64,000 nt of DNA from Rhizopus sp. PT2906. Lineage: Eukaryota > Mucoromycota > Mucoromycetes > Mucorales > Rhizopodaceae. The notes beneath the pieces were generated by a model that had not been told where the DNA came from, did not search any database, and saw nothing but the letters and a program-made list of their open reading frames with translations. The stretch's first letter is position 1. Each line of letters opens with the position of its first letter. Location of the stretch: contig JAMYHX010000003.1 of the NCBI GenBank assembly GCA_025529335.1, positions 186,001-250,000 of the forward strand, given 5' to 3'. Positions 35,268 through 46,077 of this stretch are shown here, piece after piece. The translations under genes and the position numbers were made by a program.

Positions 35268-38200
35268 CTAAAACTGACCTCCCTCGGATGGTCCGTGGTA
35301 TGAGTGACGTTGTCTATTTACAGTAAATTTGGTATTGTATTGACCACTATTGCCGCCTCTATCGTTTTCTAATGCTAGTATCCTGAGCTTGCGTTCAAGC
35401 TCACTTTTGGTTTCACAAAAATGGGTTAATTACAACTAAACCAAAGAATTAAAATAGCTTACATTGCTTTCAGTTGCCATTGATTACGTTCCTTCATAGT
35501 AACCTCAAGCACCCTTCGCAGCTGAGCTTCTGCACTTGGATTGTGTGGTCTATTGTTGTCCAAGTCGTCATCATAGTGCATGTGCTCATACAATCTAGCC
35601 AGATTATCTAGCTCAAGGTTAAATTTCTATCAAGAATGAGTTCGATATGGCAAATCAAGCAAAATAGTATATACGTTACATCACAGACGGTGCCTAACTC
35701 TGACACAGAATCTTCTAGATCTGCCTTGAGCATACTTATTTCCTGGTCCTTCTTTTGAAGTAGCGAATTGAGCATCATGATGGTCCTATTCTTTTCTTCC
35801 AATTCAAGATGTAATTCGGTATCAAATGCCGGTTTCTTAAAGTCTGAGAAAAACCTCACGTGCATTTGCTGACTATCGTCTGGAGCAGCGATAGGAATCA
35901 ATAGATCTGACGCTGGCCGCGCCTTGAGCACAGGAGTTGGTGGTGTATCAAACTTTACACAAAAATAAGCCTACAGCATTGTATTTTGTTTTATTTTTTT
36001 ACTTACCATTTGCTGGTATAACGAACGCTGACTGTTCATAGTGGATAGCGTGCTTTGTCGACTATTAATTGAAGATTCACCACTTTCAGTCATAACAGGC
36101 GTAGGCTCCCTACTACTACTACCAATACTACTTGGTGGCCGGCGTAGATCACTTGTACTAAAAACCGTTTCTAATATACTCTTTTCCTTCCTTGCTGCAG
36201 ACTTTTTATATAAAGGTTTAGCAAATACACAATAATCAAATCTTTTTTTTTTGGTTACCAAGATTTCACAAGAAGCAGTACGAGTAGGATGAACACTTGG
36301 CTGGATATAACACGTAAGAAGAAGGGGATACAGTGCTTTGTTTGAACTTACACTAAGCTGTCTTTGCTGACCAAGCATAACATCTGAGTGCCTTTCTCCA
36401 AGCTTACCCAGTTTTGAAACTGGAAATAGTTCCGATAAATCCGGAGTAGGTTGCTTTTCGCTCCTGTGCCGCGAGGAAGAAGAATTAATGGATTGCAATG
36501 TTGATTTGGAATCTATGCTTCGGTGAGATCGAATGGAGCTGTTACAGGAAGACGAGCCTGTAGAATAGCGCTTTGAGCAAAAAGAAGCCTCTAAATCGAT
36601 AAGATAGTCATTATGCGTATAAGATGATTTTTGCTTGGAATTAAATGAACTAGTGGCCGTTATAGGTGAACTAGGCCCTTGGAAAGCGATAGACGATGAA
36701 TTATTACTGCTACTACTGCTGCTACTACTACTACTGATGCTATTGCTACTGTTGCTGCTGTGTCCTGCAAGTGAAGAAAACAACTTGAATGTTGGTCGAC
36801 TTTTCTTGCGTTTCAGGTCTTGTTTAGTAACGAACTTTAGACCATCATGAGATGAGCTGTGTTCATATCTCAAATGCTTTGCATTCTCTATTCGATTCGC
36901 TGTCTGCAAATCCCGATCACAGGCGAGAACTATGAAAAAAATTAGAACAGCTATTATTACAAGTAAATTTGCACTTACGATTGCCAAACAGTAAGTTTCG
37001 GGCGTCATGGATAAAGAAACCATCACTTGCTCGGAATGTCAAAAGTACCTGACTATTCTTTGTATTACCAATGGCACATTTGCTACGTATAGCAAATCTG
37101 TTTCTATTGGTAAGTAAAGCAAGTTTGGGGAAGATATGTTTTTTACCTGTAGTTATTGTCCCTTTCATGAGGCACAATAAAACCTACCATGTTTGGCGAG
37201 CCATCGTTATTACTAAGAATACTTTCAACATCAATCGTGTTTGATTCTGTATAAAATAAGGCTATTTCGCTCTATTGGGCGGAGAAATGAGAAAACAAGG
37301 CCCCATGAGGCACTTTGTACTATGGAAGCATTTTATTTCACATTACCTTATTTGGCTCTTCATCATACTGTGCCATGGAGTAAATGTTTGTAAAAAAATG
37401 ATGGCGATTCCACTGACAATACATTGTATCTATGCGTCCTTCTAATATCGATTTAGTATTGGATTATTGGATATTGTTGTTTTCTAACCATGAGCTGTTC
37501 TGCATTCATTCCTTGCCTTTCCAAATTGGTAAGCAAAATAGGACAAGGCCTTTTCGACAGTATGAAGATATTGTTTATTAATATAATTGCCGCTTTGAGA
37601 TAAGCTGAAGATGTGAGCATGATCTTGTTGAAAGTAAGCCTCTAATGACTTTTGCGTCTTTTCATCTGTGTTATCGGAAGAAGGTGGCGAGACACCCGTA
37701 TGGTTACACAGCAAAGTAAATGATGCGTCTGTCACTAGAGTTAGTCTATTAAAATATTTAAATCAAAAACGTACCCAAAGGTCCTTCATGAAGACTTATG
37801 TCAGCTAGGCTTATCCAGCCTAGAAATTTAAGTTTTCCAGAAGAGAACGTGTCTCTGCTGATACAAAAGTCTAGCTTTTCTGAGCCTTCGTACAAACGTT
37901 GATCGAGTCCACAAAGGTCCAAACCATCGGTATCATACGACGGACGTCGTACGACCATAATTTTATCAGAAAATAAAAATAACGTTACAGGGTATAGGTG
38001 TTTCATTGTTTGTATGTCAAGTTGAATTACGTCCAGATAACATAAGAATCGACGGTGAGAGTTAATTAGGGATTCCTATAGAAAATGAAAGCATTACAAA
38101 AATGAACAAAAATTCACTGATGAAGCTAGCTTAGTTACAGGACAAGCATGGATGGTTAACAGCAATCTACTAAATATCTTCAATGCCTGCGTATGTGCTT

Positions 38201-39379
38201 CTTCCGTCATATTTGCAATCTCTTCAGCTTTCAAAAGTGCTTGATGTAACCCAGGTAAGTCCGCGTGGTCATCTGCAGTGTGTTTCAGCAGCTCTTTGAA
38301 AGCGCAGGTCAGCTCCTGATTTGTTGAAGGGTTTATAAACTACCTTTAAAATACATTGTATATCTTCCAATACGCTGAATAGGTAAGGCTAAATAGTCAT
38401 ACACTGTCTGGTTACTCTTCATTTGCTCATTAGCAGCCTTTAAAATGATGAGTATTTATGAACGTGATGTATCCAAAAACCTACCTCTAAATACTCAACA
38501 TAATGTGGGTTCTTTAGCTGCTTTTCATTAAGTATTCTGGCATTATGGATACCAGATAAGAATTTGTTATAGCAACTAAACTGACGTAACTATAAAGGAT
38601 ATAAGCGTATGTACATCGTATGCATGATATTCTTACATGAGCTGAGCATAAATTACCCAGGTTAGTATCATGATCAGAAATTAGATCACGATAGAATTCT
38701 TCGGTTACTTGAATGATCTCATCAATGTTCATAAAAATATTTGAACATTCATATTGTCCGATGATCGGGTTATGTCTATCTTTGGCAAATTGCCTTAAGG
38801 GTTCCACTATTAACTACTATCTGTCAGGTGCGATATCATGTTAGAACACGGTTTACTTACAAGTACAAACGTTTTTAAACTTGTCAAATAATTAGCTTCT
38901 GTCTTTATAAATTCTTCTATTAAATATCGTCTTCGTTTATCATTCTATATAAAGACGTTGCTATGGCAACTGTATATGTATATATAGATAGCCTATAGTT
39001 ACCTTGACATACTGCCTTTTGGGTGGCATTAATGTTTCATTTTTTAAAGGGATTGAAATAGGTGAATGTATAACCTTTTTAAACTGCTCATATAGTGCTA
39101 ATATATATTACATAAATGTTAAATGAGTTATTCAATTAAGTGCTAAATACCCGTACCTGGGTATTGAAATTCATTCGGATCACTAATTAAAATATCGAAA
39201 TAATGACACTATTTTTAATATTCATATTGACTGTTACTGATAGCAATAGGATGGAATAACAAACATACCAATACTTCAGCTGGCAACGTCGATTCCTTTA
39301 TCTGTAAGCTATTATGATCAAGTAGTTTTCTTGGAAATATGTAACCAATACTATCGAGACTGTTTCCGAGTTGCTGCAT
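35268..39379 (-). CDS. Rho-family GEF with DH-PH domains and C-terminal coiled coil
   Basis: Eighteen exons: 39269-39379, 39157-39208, 39003-39097, 38861-38944, 38637-38813, 38485-38580, 38344-38437, 38139-38293, 37775-38075, 37489-37734, 37347-37441, 37147-37271, 36979-37103, 36352-36929, 36007-36300, 35680-35952, 35463-35626, 35268-35403; about 1066 residues. The DH domain runs from RRRYLIEEFIKTEANYLTSL through VEPLRQFAKD to LPIQRIGRYTMYFKELLKHT. The PH-like part has SHRRFLCYLDVIQLD and LFLFSDKIMVVRRPSYD. A long Ser-rich linker (including a run of Ser codons at about 36700-36740) precedes a coiled coil (ELHLELEEKNRTIMMLNSLL) and an Arg/Gly/Gln-rich end. Such proteins load GTP onto Rho/Cdc42 GTPases to control polarity. 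Exon 13 has two acceptors 6 nt apart (NAG choice). Partner GTPase is unknown. Confidence 0.88.
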
Positions 39380-41378
39380 AAGAAATAAAAACAAAAGAAA
39401 AAGGAAAAAAGAGGGGAAGAAAAAGAGCTTGAAAAAAACGTGTGCTGTTTTATCCTTGTGTAAAGTGTCACCAAGTTATTTTTATCGGGGAATAGAATTC
39501 CTGCTGCAGAATATTGAGGCTCAAGTGAATTGTAAGTCGAAGATATGTGTGTGTATGTCTTATACCACTACTCTCCAGAGCTTAACCCGATTTAGCAGCT
39601 TTGGTCTATAGCCAAAAGTAGGATGAAAAGAGAAAAGCATTTGGCTATCTACAAGAATAACTGATGCTCGTAATAATGTCTACTTGAAGGGCCGTCAAGG
39701 ATTCTGTAGCTATTCAGATTCGAAAATACAAACTTGTTTAAATGGGGAGCTTTTGTAAAAGATTAAACCAGCTGCGCGAAAAAGAAAAATATATGTTATA
39801 CAATCTTTATTTTTTTCATGTGTTTATAGCCTTTCTTTTGCGACTTTCAGCAGCTTTTCCTTTTGTCCATTTGAGGCATTCTAACCTATACAATAATTTT
39901 GCAACACTCCAATCAACAAACTTCAAACTTACATACTGGGCTTTTATTCCGTTATGAATTACATCTTGAGTAATAAAAAAGAAATATAGATGTATATTGA
40001 TGAGTTTCTATATAACATCTTTATTAAGACAAGAGAAAGAAAGAAAAGCTCACTATTACAGTCATTATTATGAAAGCATGAGCTAATCACATTCAAAAGG
40101 AATTGGACAGATCGCGTTATCTGATAATAGCATATCCTGTGGTCAATCTTTCAGAGTAGATATTTATAATAATATCATATGGTAAAATTAAGTATGTACA
40201 GGATAAATACAATACAAACATTCTTAATGCTTACAAAGAGCAATATACCTAAAAGAGAAATTGACAGCATTAAACTATGCAATCTTTATTTCTATGTGCG
40301 CACAATTTTCCAACTCTTTTCACAATGGCAAAATGGGCCCAAAGAAACAAACAATAGCGCTAATGTGAAGAAATAAATCGCACAGACAATATCAAAAACA
40401 TTTTAGAGGAATCATCATTATCACGAATCAGATATGATATTAAAAGATACAAAAAATCGCTCCATGACGATCGAACAACGGAAGAAACCACCAATAAAAG
40501 ATTCAGAAAGCAATATTAATTATATCTTTGATGTCCAGCCAATATTAGTTCTTGATCACTTTAAATGGCAACTGTACTCATCTTCAATAAGGGTCACTAC
40601 AAGCTAGCGCCTATAACAGCAGATCCCTTAGTCAAAGGACAAATTGAAACATGGAGTGTATTCATGTTACAGTCATATTCAAGCAAAGTATCCAAACACA
40701 AAGACTGTACAGAATAGAAACGGTATACAGGCAGTTTGATAACGATGCCTTTGAAAGATACTGTAGCAAGTGCCGTAATTGCCAATTCAGTATTTATTTG
40801 GAAAACAACATCGCACTGGTGAGGAGGTCGATATAGGACCATCCATGATTGTTTTGGGGACGACAAGCAATCTCAAATCCATTTTAATAATCATATCAAT
40901 GCCTTCGACCTCTTCAGGAATCTCTCTGAGAAAAATAATTAATGGAAATTTGAGTCAAAGCTTTCAAAAATGTGTAAATTGGCAATAGTCATATGAAAGC
41001 TATTCTAAGGTAATAGAAACAGACTGTCCAAAAGGAAGGAAGATATTTATACATTTCCTAATTTGTCTTTTATTGTCCACCATAAAAGGTACTTTAACAA
41101 ACAAAGTCCCAGACAGTTGCTGATAAACACAACTGTTATGAGTGTCTTTATTCTATACAAGTTAAAGAAATGAGCTTTTGTGTGTGTCTTTATAAATCAA
41201 GGATGCACAGTTTAAAGGCTAAATATAACAAACTAAAAATTGGTGCATTTTGATATAATAAAGAATGTGTGCCCTATTCTTTGAAATCAAAAGCGTGCCT
41301 ATCATTGACGTAAATACTTTATTTTAGGCTAAATTGACCTTGAATTTCCTGCTTTCTTTTTTTATTTAAAAACAAAGG
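39380..41378. other. intergenic, 2 kb, with one possible gene relic
   Basis: AT-rich DNA between the Rho GEF start (minus) and the mannosyltransferase start (plus), so both promoters should be here. Apart from the possible relic at 40597-40945 I see no gene, tRNA or repeat. Confidence 0.5.
40597..40945 (-). pseudogene. possible frameshifted gene relic of unknown family
   Basis: Two neighbouring minus-strand frames look like one protein with a frame slip. The first (from about 40945) reads EIPEEVEGIDMIIKMDLRLL then VVPKTIMDGPISTSSP and runs to a stop at about 40795. The second continues VFQINTELAITALATVSFKG with VIKLPVYRFYSV and ends at 40597. Both have protein-like composition, unlike the AT-rich surroundings. 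I do not recognise the family and cannot exclude chance. Confidence 0.25.
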
Positions 41379-42664
41379 ATGATTCCTGCTAGATATGGAA
41401 GAATAGTATTATTGGTACTATTGCCTATGTGTCTATTACTTCTTACATATTATGGAATAATCAACAAAGAATCATATCCAGCTTATCAGTACGATTATAA
41501 CCATCCCAAGGATGGGTCCATTCAGAGAGAGAACGCTGCCTTTGTTATATTAGCTAGAAATGAAGATCTCGAATCTCTTCGAGAGACAATGCAGATGCTT
41601 GAGGATAGATTCAACAGCAAATATCATTATCCTTATATATTCTTAAACGATCAACCTTTTACCGACAAGTTTAAAGAATACACAACTGGCTTGGCATCAG
41701 GAAAGACTCGCTATGGACAACTTAGTCCAGAAATGTGGCAGTATCCTGAGTGGATTGATCAAGAAAAGGCAAGACTTGGAAGAGAAAAGATGGAAGCTGA
41801 AGGCGTTATCTATGGAGGATCAGAGTCATATAGGCACATGTGCAGGTTAGAATAAGAGAATATATAAAAAAAGAAAGAACGACTAATGATATGCATAGAT
41901 TTCAAAGTGGGTTCTTCTTTAGACATCCTTTATTGAAGGAATATGACTATTACTGGTAAAATGGTGATGAATGATAGAAAACAAGAGGTATTTATTATAT
42001 TATAGGAGAGTAGAACCTCATGTCAAGTTTATGTGTGATATTGATTATGATCCATTCCGAGTGATGAGAGAAAAGGAGTTGAAATATGGATTTGCAATTT
42101 CTCTTACAGAATATGCTAGCACAGTGCCTACACTTTGGGATACAGTCAAAGGATTTATGAATCAATATCCACAGCATATTATTCCAGCCAATAGCTCTGA
42201 TAGTCTAATGAAATGGGTGACAAATGATGATGGAGAAACATACAACATGTGTCATTTCTGGAGTAATTTTGAGATAGCATCTTTAGCTTGGCTTAGATCA
42301 CAAGCTTATTTAGACTATTTCAATTATCTTGACAAGGCAGGAGGATTCTTTTATGAAAGATGGGGTGATGCACCCGTTCATTCTATTGCTGCTGCTTTAA
42401 TGCTGAAAAAGTCTGAAGTTCACTTTTTTTACGATATGGGATATTGGCATAATCCATTCAAACACTGTCCAAGTGAGCCTGGTTGGCTAGCTGCTGAAAA
42501 ATGCCATTGTGATCCCACAGGCAGTATTGGTAAGTTTATATTGAATATTTTAGAATGATTACTCATGAATTAGTAAAGATAAAGATGGATGGAGCTGCAC
42601 ATCACAGTTCTTACAAATTGTTGGTAAAAAGAGTACTGATTTTGTTATTACAAAAAGATATTAG
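41379..42664 (+). CDS. alpha-1,2-mannosyltransferase, KRE2/MNT1 family (GT15)
   Basis: Four exons: 41379-41845, 41899-41955, 42006-42529, 42579-42664; 377 residues. A type II membrane protein: a short basic N-terminus, one membrane anchor (IVLLVLLPMCLLLLTYYGII), a short stem, then the GT15 catalytic domain. Family motifs include ILARNEDLESLRETMQMLED, YPYIFLNDQPFT, GGSESYRHMCRF, FMCDIDYDPF and YNMCHFWSNFEIA, then GGFFYERWGDAPVHSIA and FFYDMGYWHNPFKHCP. In this family the Glu of the NFEIA segment is the proposed catalytic residue and the enzyme acts in the Golgi. It extends O-linked and N-linked mannans using GDP-mannose and Mn2+. The last exon supplies a DGWSCTSQF end. Which glycan it serves is not readable. 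Confidence 0.93.
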
Positions 42665-42881
42665 AAATGATATAAAACTATGCCGAATGAAACTCCCTTT
42701 CTTTTGCTTTTTTCTTTCTTTGGTTTATCATAATGATTCATATATGCACACGTGAGACATAAAAGGCACCAGTGGAAGAGCAATTGACCTAAAATAGGAA
42801 GAAAAAGAAAGATAAACAAAATATAACAGACAAAATGTCAAAGAATAAACCTTTACCCTTTTCCCCTCTTTTTTATTCTTT

Positions 42882-42889
42882 TATATAAA
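42882..42889 (+). promoter_or_regulatory. TATA element upstream of the 43031 ORF
   Basis: TATATAAA at 42882-42889, preceded by a pyrimidine-rich tract, about 140 bp before the ATG at 43031. An earlier in-frame ATG at 42902 is only 13 bp past this box, so transcription probably starts beyond it. Confidence 0.45.
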
Positions 42890-43030
42890 CATATACAACT
42901 CATGGATATACTATGCTTATACAACAATAATGTACATAAATCTAAATATCAAGACATCTATTCTCTGTTTTCATATCTGAAAAAGCCTATCCTAAAAGTT
43001 CATTCAAAATCATCTAAATGTATCATAACC

Positions 43031-43438
43031 ATGTCTACAATAACACCTGCACAAACAACAACACAATTACTTGTGTTCAATACCCAAACTTCATTCAACA
43101 GTACCCTTCCTCAGAAATTGATAGATCTATCTATGTTATTACAAGCCAAATCAAAGATACCTGTATCTTCATCAGGTGGAATAGGACAAATAAAATACAT
43201 AGATAAAAGAACTTTGATTGCTGCCCATCAGCCTAAACGGCCCATTTGGACAGAATCTCATGCCTATATCAGAGGATCGCGTACGAATACAGATCAGCTT
43301 AGAATCCTTTCTACAGAATTAAACATGATACGTGCTTCTAAAATTACAAGGTCATTAAAGCCTAGGCGCTCTTTTTTATCAAAGAGACAAGATGTTTTTG
43401 TTTGGGGAAAACCAAGTCCATTGAGACTAAGTGAATAA
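43031..43438 (+). CDS. small basic protein of unknown function
   Basis: A single-exon frame encoding 135 residues from the ATG at 43031. The frame is open to another ATG at 42902, but that one sits just after a TATA box, so I take the later start. I recognise no family. The protein has a Thr/Gln-rich start (MSTITPAQTTTQLL), a helix-like stretch (KLIDLSMLLQAKSK) and a strongly basic end with SLKPRRSFLSKRQ and a Trp motif (VFVWGKPSPLRLSE). There is no signal peptide or membrane segment. It lies 87 bp upstream of msrB on the same strand. A real gene is likely from composition and the promoter-like leader. Confidence 0.55.
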   Translation: MSTITPAQTTTQLLVFNTQTSFNSTLPQKLIDLSMLLQAKSKIPVSSSGGIGQIKYIDKRTLIAAHQPKRPIWTESHAYIRGSRTNTDQLRILSTELNMIRASKITRSLKPRRSFLSKRQDVFVWGKPSPLRLSE

Positions 43439-43524
43439 ACAAATAAACGCTATTTATCGTTATCAGTGTCTCGTGTCACGTGCTTATTTTACAAATTATT
43501 TCCCAAATTGCATAATTTTTTATC

Positions 43525-44215
43525 ATGTTGCGTTCACTCGTTCGCATTTCATTTACTCGATCGTTCATTAGTAGTCATTCAAGACTAAATCTTATTAGAA
43601 CCATGACAACAAAAACTGATGCTGAGTGGAGAGCTGTTCTTACACCTGAGCAGTTTAGAGTACTTCGTCAAAAAGGTATTTTAAAAAGGGAGTTAATACA
43701 TTCTACTTATTCTTTATCAATAGGAACGGAACCACCCGGAACAGGAAAATACAATAAATTCCATGAGAAAGGTAACATTACCATTATTATTCCATCAGCC
43801 CCCCTCTGACCTTATCTCTTTGGGTGTAGGAGTTTATCATTGTGCTGGATGCGACGCACCACTTTATGTCTCTGATACAAAATTTGATAGTGGATGTGGT
43901 TGGCCAGCATGTAAAATATACATATATATGTCTACTTTTGAAACCAGAACTAACCTTTTTCTTTTGTATACCTAGTCTTCGATGCTATACCTGGTATATA
44001 AATCAACAATTATTGTTTTATTATATCACTAATACATTTCACCTTCAGGTGCTGTTATAAGACACGAGGATAATTCACACGGTATGCAGCGTATAGAAAT
44101 ATGCTGCTCCAAGTGTGGTGGTCACCTTGGTCATGTATTTAAAGGTGAGGGATTTCCTACACCCACAGATGAAAGGCACTGCGTCAACAGTGTCAGCTTA
44201 CGTTTTAAAGAATAA
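43525..44215 (+). CDS. msrB: peptide methionine-(R)-S-oxide reductase MsrB
   Basis: Five exons: 43525-43675, 43724-43771, 43830-43910, 43976-43993, 44049-44215; 154 residues. Exon 4 is an 18-nt microexon that restores the WPAFFDAIPGAV segment. The zinc-binding pairs are CAGCDAPLY and CSKCGGHLG. The catalytic Cys is in RHCVNSVSLRF, and EPPGTGKYNKFHEKG is typical of the fold's N-terminal part. The first 25 residues are Arg/Ser-rich without acids (MLRSLVRISFTRSF), as in mitochondrial presequences; the Met at about 27 could start a cytosolic form. It reduces the R-epimer, complementing the MsrA encoded 16 kb away. Confidence 0.94.
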
Positions 44216-44410
44216 AGAGCTCTATTTGTGTGGCTTTCATTAATCCTCCAATCGAATCGCACTGTGTATTTTAAAGGAAAGAAAAAAAAATTTTATCTTT
44301 TTCATTTATTTTAACACGAGTCTTAGTCACCGCTGGTAAGATTAGCAGGCAAAGCTTCATAATGTACACTCTCTCATTATTATATTATCTATAGAGAATT
44401 CAAAACAAGA

Positions 44411-44945
44411 ATGTCCTACGTCGTAAGTTACAAACACAATTGACTAATTCTCAATAATAACCATCAATAATGTAGGCTAAGAATACTACTGAAAAGCCTG
44501 GCCTCGAAGAACAAGAACAACCCAAGTAAGGATAATGGTAGAATTAGATGATCAAAGCTTTCTAAACAGACATATGCATAATAGGATTCACCGCATCCGT
44601 ATCACCTTGTCATCTCGCAATGTCAAGAATTTGGAAAAGGGTAACTTTTTTTTATTTCATAAAGTCTAAAGACATGCTAATATGCAATTTGCAGTTGCTT
44701 CTGATCTTGTTCAACGTGCCAAAGATAAGCAACTCAAGGTAAAGGGCCCCGTTCGCCTTCCCACCAAGGTTCTTCGCATCACCACCCGTAAGTCTCCTTG
44801 TGGTAACGGTTCCGAAACCTTTGACAAGTTTGAGATGAAGATTCACAAGCGCTTGATTGACTTGCATTCTCCTTCTGAAATTGTCAAGCAAATCACCTCC
44901 ATCTCCATTGAACCTGGTGTTGAAGTTGAAGTTACCATTGCTTAA
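44411..44945 (+). CDS. RPS20: 40S ribosomal protein uS10 (S20)
   Basis: Four exons: 44411-44422, 44476-44525, 44570-44640, 44695-44945; 127 residues. The first coding exon holds just four codons (MSYV). Family hallmarks are HRIRITLSSRNVKNLEK, GPVRLPTKVLRITTRKSPCG and SETFDKFEMKIHKRLIDLHS, ending SIEPGVEVEVTIA. The coding exons are noticeably richer in C-ending codons than neighbouring genes, as expected for a highly expressed ribosomal protein. uS10 sits in the small-subunit head. An AATAAA at 44984-44989, about 40 bp past the stop, is a plausible polyadenylation signal. Confidence 0.96.
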
Positions 44946-45296
44946 TTCTTTTTGCTACACTTTGTGGCTATTTATTTTTTAAGAAATAAAAATGCCCCTT
45001 GGTCAGGCTTTTGAAAAATACTCACAGTTTTGAACTTTATTTGAGTTTTGATTTCATAAAAGAGCATCATTCTATCTAGTTTATAGAATCAATACTTGAA
45101 TTATACAATAATCGCATGCTACATTACATGAAAGCTGTTCCACTTTACACTTGTTCGATAATCTCACTGTCTTCAAATGGGGAAATTTAATTGGACAAAA
45201 TACAGTCGACGCTATAGGTTGAAGAGGAGGCACGTGATTATCACGTGAAATATAACAAAATTAATTATTAATCTTTTATTTCCAAACCTTCAACAA

Positions 45297-45370
45297 GGTC
45301 GCTTAGCTCAGTTGGTTAGAGCGTGGTGCTAATAACGCCAAGGTCGCGAGTTCGACCCTCGTAGTGACCA
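45297..45370 (+). tRNA. tRNA-Ile (anticodon AAT)
   Basis: A 74-nt cloverleaf with no intron. The acceptor stem GGTCGCT pairs with AGTGACC and leaves discriminator A. The D-arm (GCTCAGTTGGTTAGAGC) matches the A-box. The anticodon loop is CTAATAA with AAT at 45331-45333. The T-arm GAGTTCGACCCTC matches the B-box. The A at position 34 would be edited to inosine to read ATT, ATC and ATA. Confidence 0.97.
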
Positions 45371-45382
45371 AGAAAAAAGTGC

Positions 45383-45415
45383 TCCGCTTAAGCAGCGGAA
45401 GCGATAAATATTTTT
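45383..45415 (+). terminator. hairpin and T5 run after tRNA-Ile
   Basis: A 6-bp perfect stem (TCCGCT at 45383-45388, AGCGGA at 45394-45399) followed by TTTTT at 45411-45415. The T-run, about 40 bp past the tRNA, is the first candidate Pol III terminator; the hairpin may be incidental. Confidence 0.5.
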
Positions 45416-45734
45416 AAAAATATCCAACATAGGGTGCGCGTAGTAATTTCCTTTTATATTGATACCCTTTTTGGTATCTTGTACTCTGCATGTCTTTGCA
45501 AGTTTTTATTATTTATCATTTATCATTTATTTTATATTGCATATTTACTTATCCAAATAGTATAAATATCCCTAAATTATTCTTGAAATAAACATCATCT
45601 TAAGACTTAATCTTCTGATCACAATAACTTTTCTTATATCTTAAGCAACATTTTGCTTATATAACTTCTTTATTTTATCTTTTTACTTTATCACTCAAGA
45701 CTTAGCATTATATTGCTCTATATTGATCTTATAT

Positions 45735-45752
45735 AAAGATCTGGTGGTCACT
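45735..45752 (+). repeat. retrotransposon primer-binding-site-like repeat, copy 1
   Basis: An 18-bp repeat AAAGATCTGGTGGTCACT, identical at 46060-46077. From 45742 the 13 bases TGGTGGTCACTAC are the exact reverse complement of the mature 3' end of the tRNA-Ile encoded at 45297, including the CCA added after transcription. That is the expected form of an LTR retrotransposon minus-strand primer-binding site. Confidence 0.7.
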
Positions 45753-46059
45753 ACAATAACAAATCCTATTTATAAAACTTACTTTTAACCTTACTACTAA
45801 CACTTTTCCCCTTACTAACACCCAGTAACAATATGAAAATTCTCGGATCAAGACCTTTTTCGGTAAAGAAGTATTATGAATAATATAAAAGGATGAAACC
45901 TTTTTGTTGAAAATAAAAATCATTGAATTATTACCAAGATAATCAATCAACCAACCTCCCTTTTCTTCTTTAAAAACAGGACATAACTTTTGTTATAAAA
46001 GTTCCTGATCTCTTATTATCTTTTACTTTACTTTATACTTTTCAGTTTGATCAACTTTA

Positions 46060-46077
46060 AAAGATCTGGTGGTCACT
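46060..46077 (+). repeat. retrotransposon primer-binding-site-like repeat, copy 2
   Basis: The second copy of the 18-bp repeat, 325 bp after the first. The 13-base window from 46067 (TGGTGGTCACTTC) matches the tRNA-Ile 3' end with one mismatch. Sequence on both sides is only loosely similar to copy 1, so these are old, diverged insertions or a diverged tandem LTR remnant. Confidence 0.65.

Noticed and set aside
42902..43030. Upstream in-frame start for the small basic protein
   Set aside because: The ATG is 13 bp after a TATATAAA box, too close to be within the transcript. The extension is Lys/Tyr/Asn-rich as expected of translated non-coding DNA.
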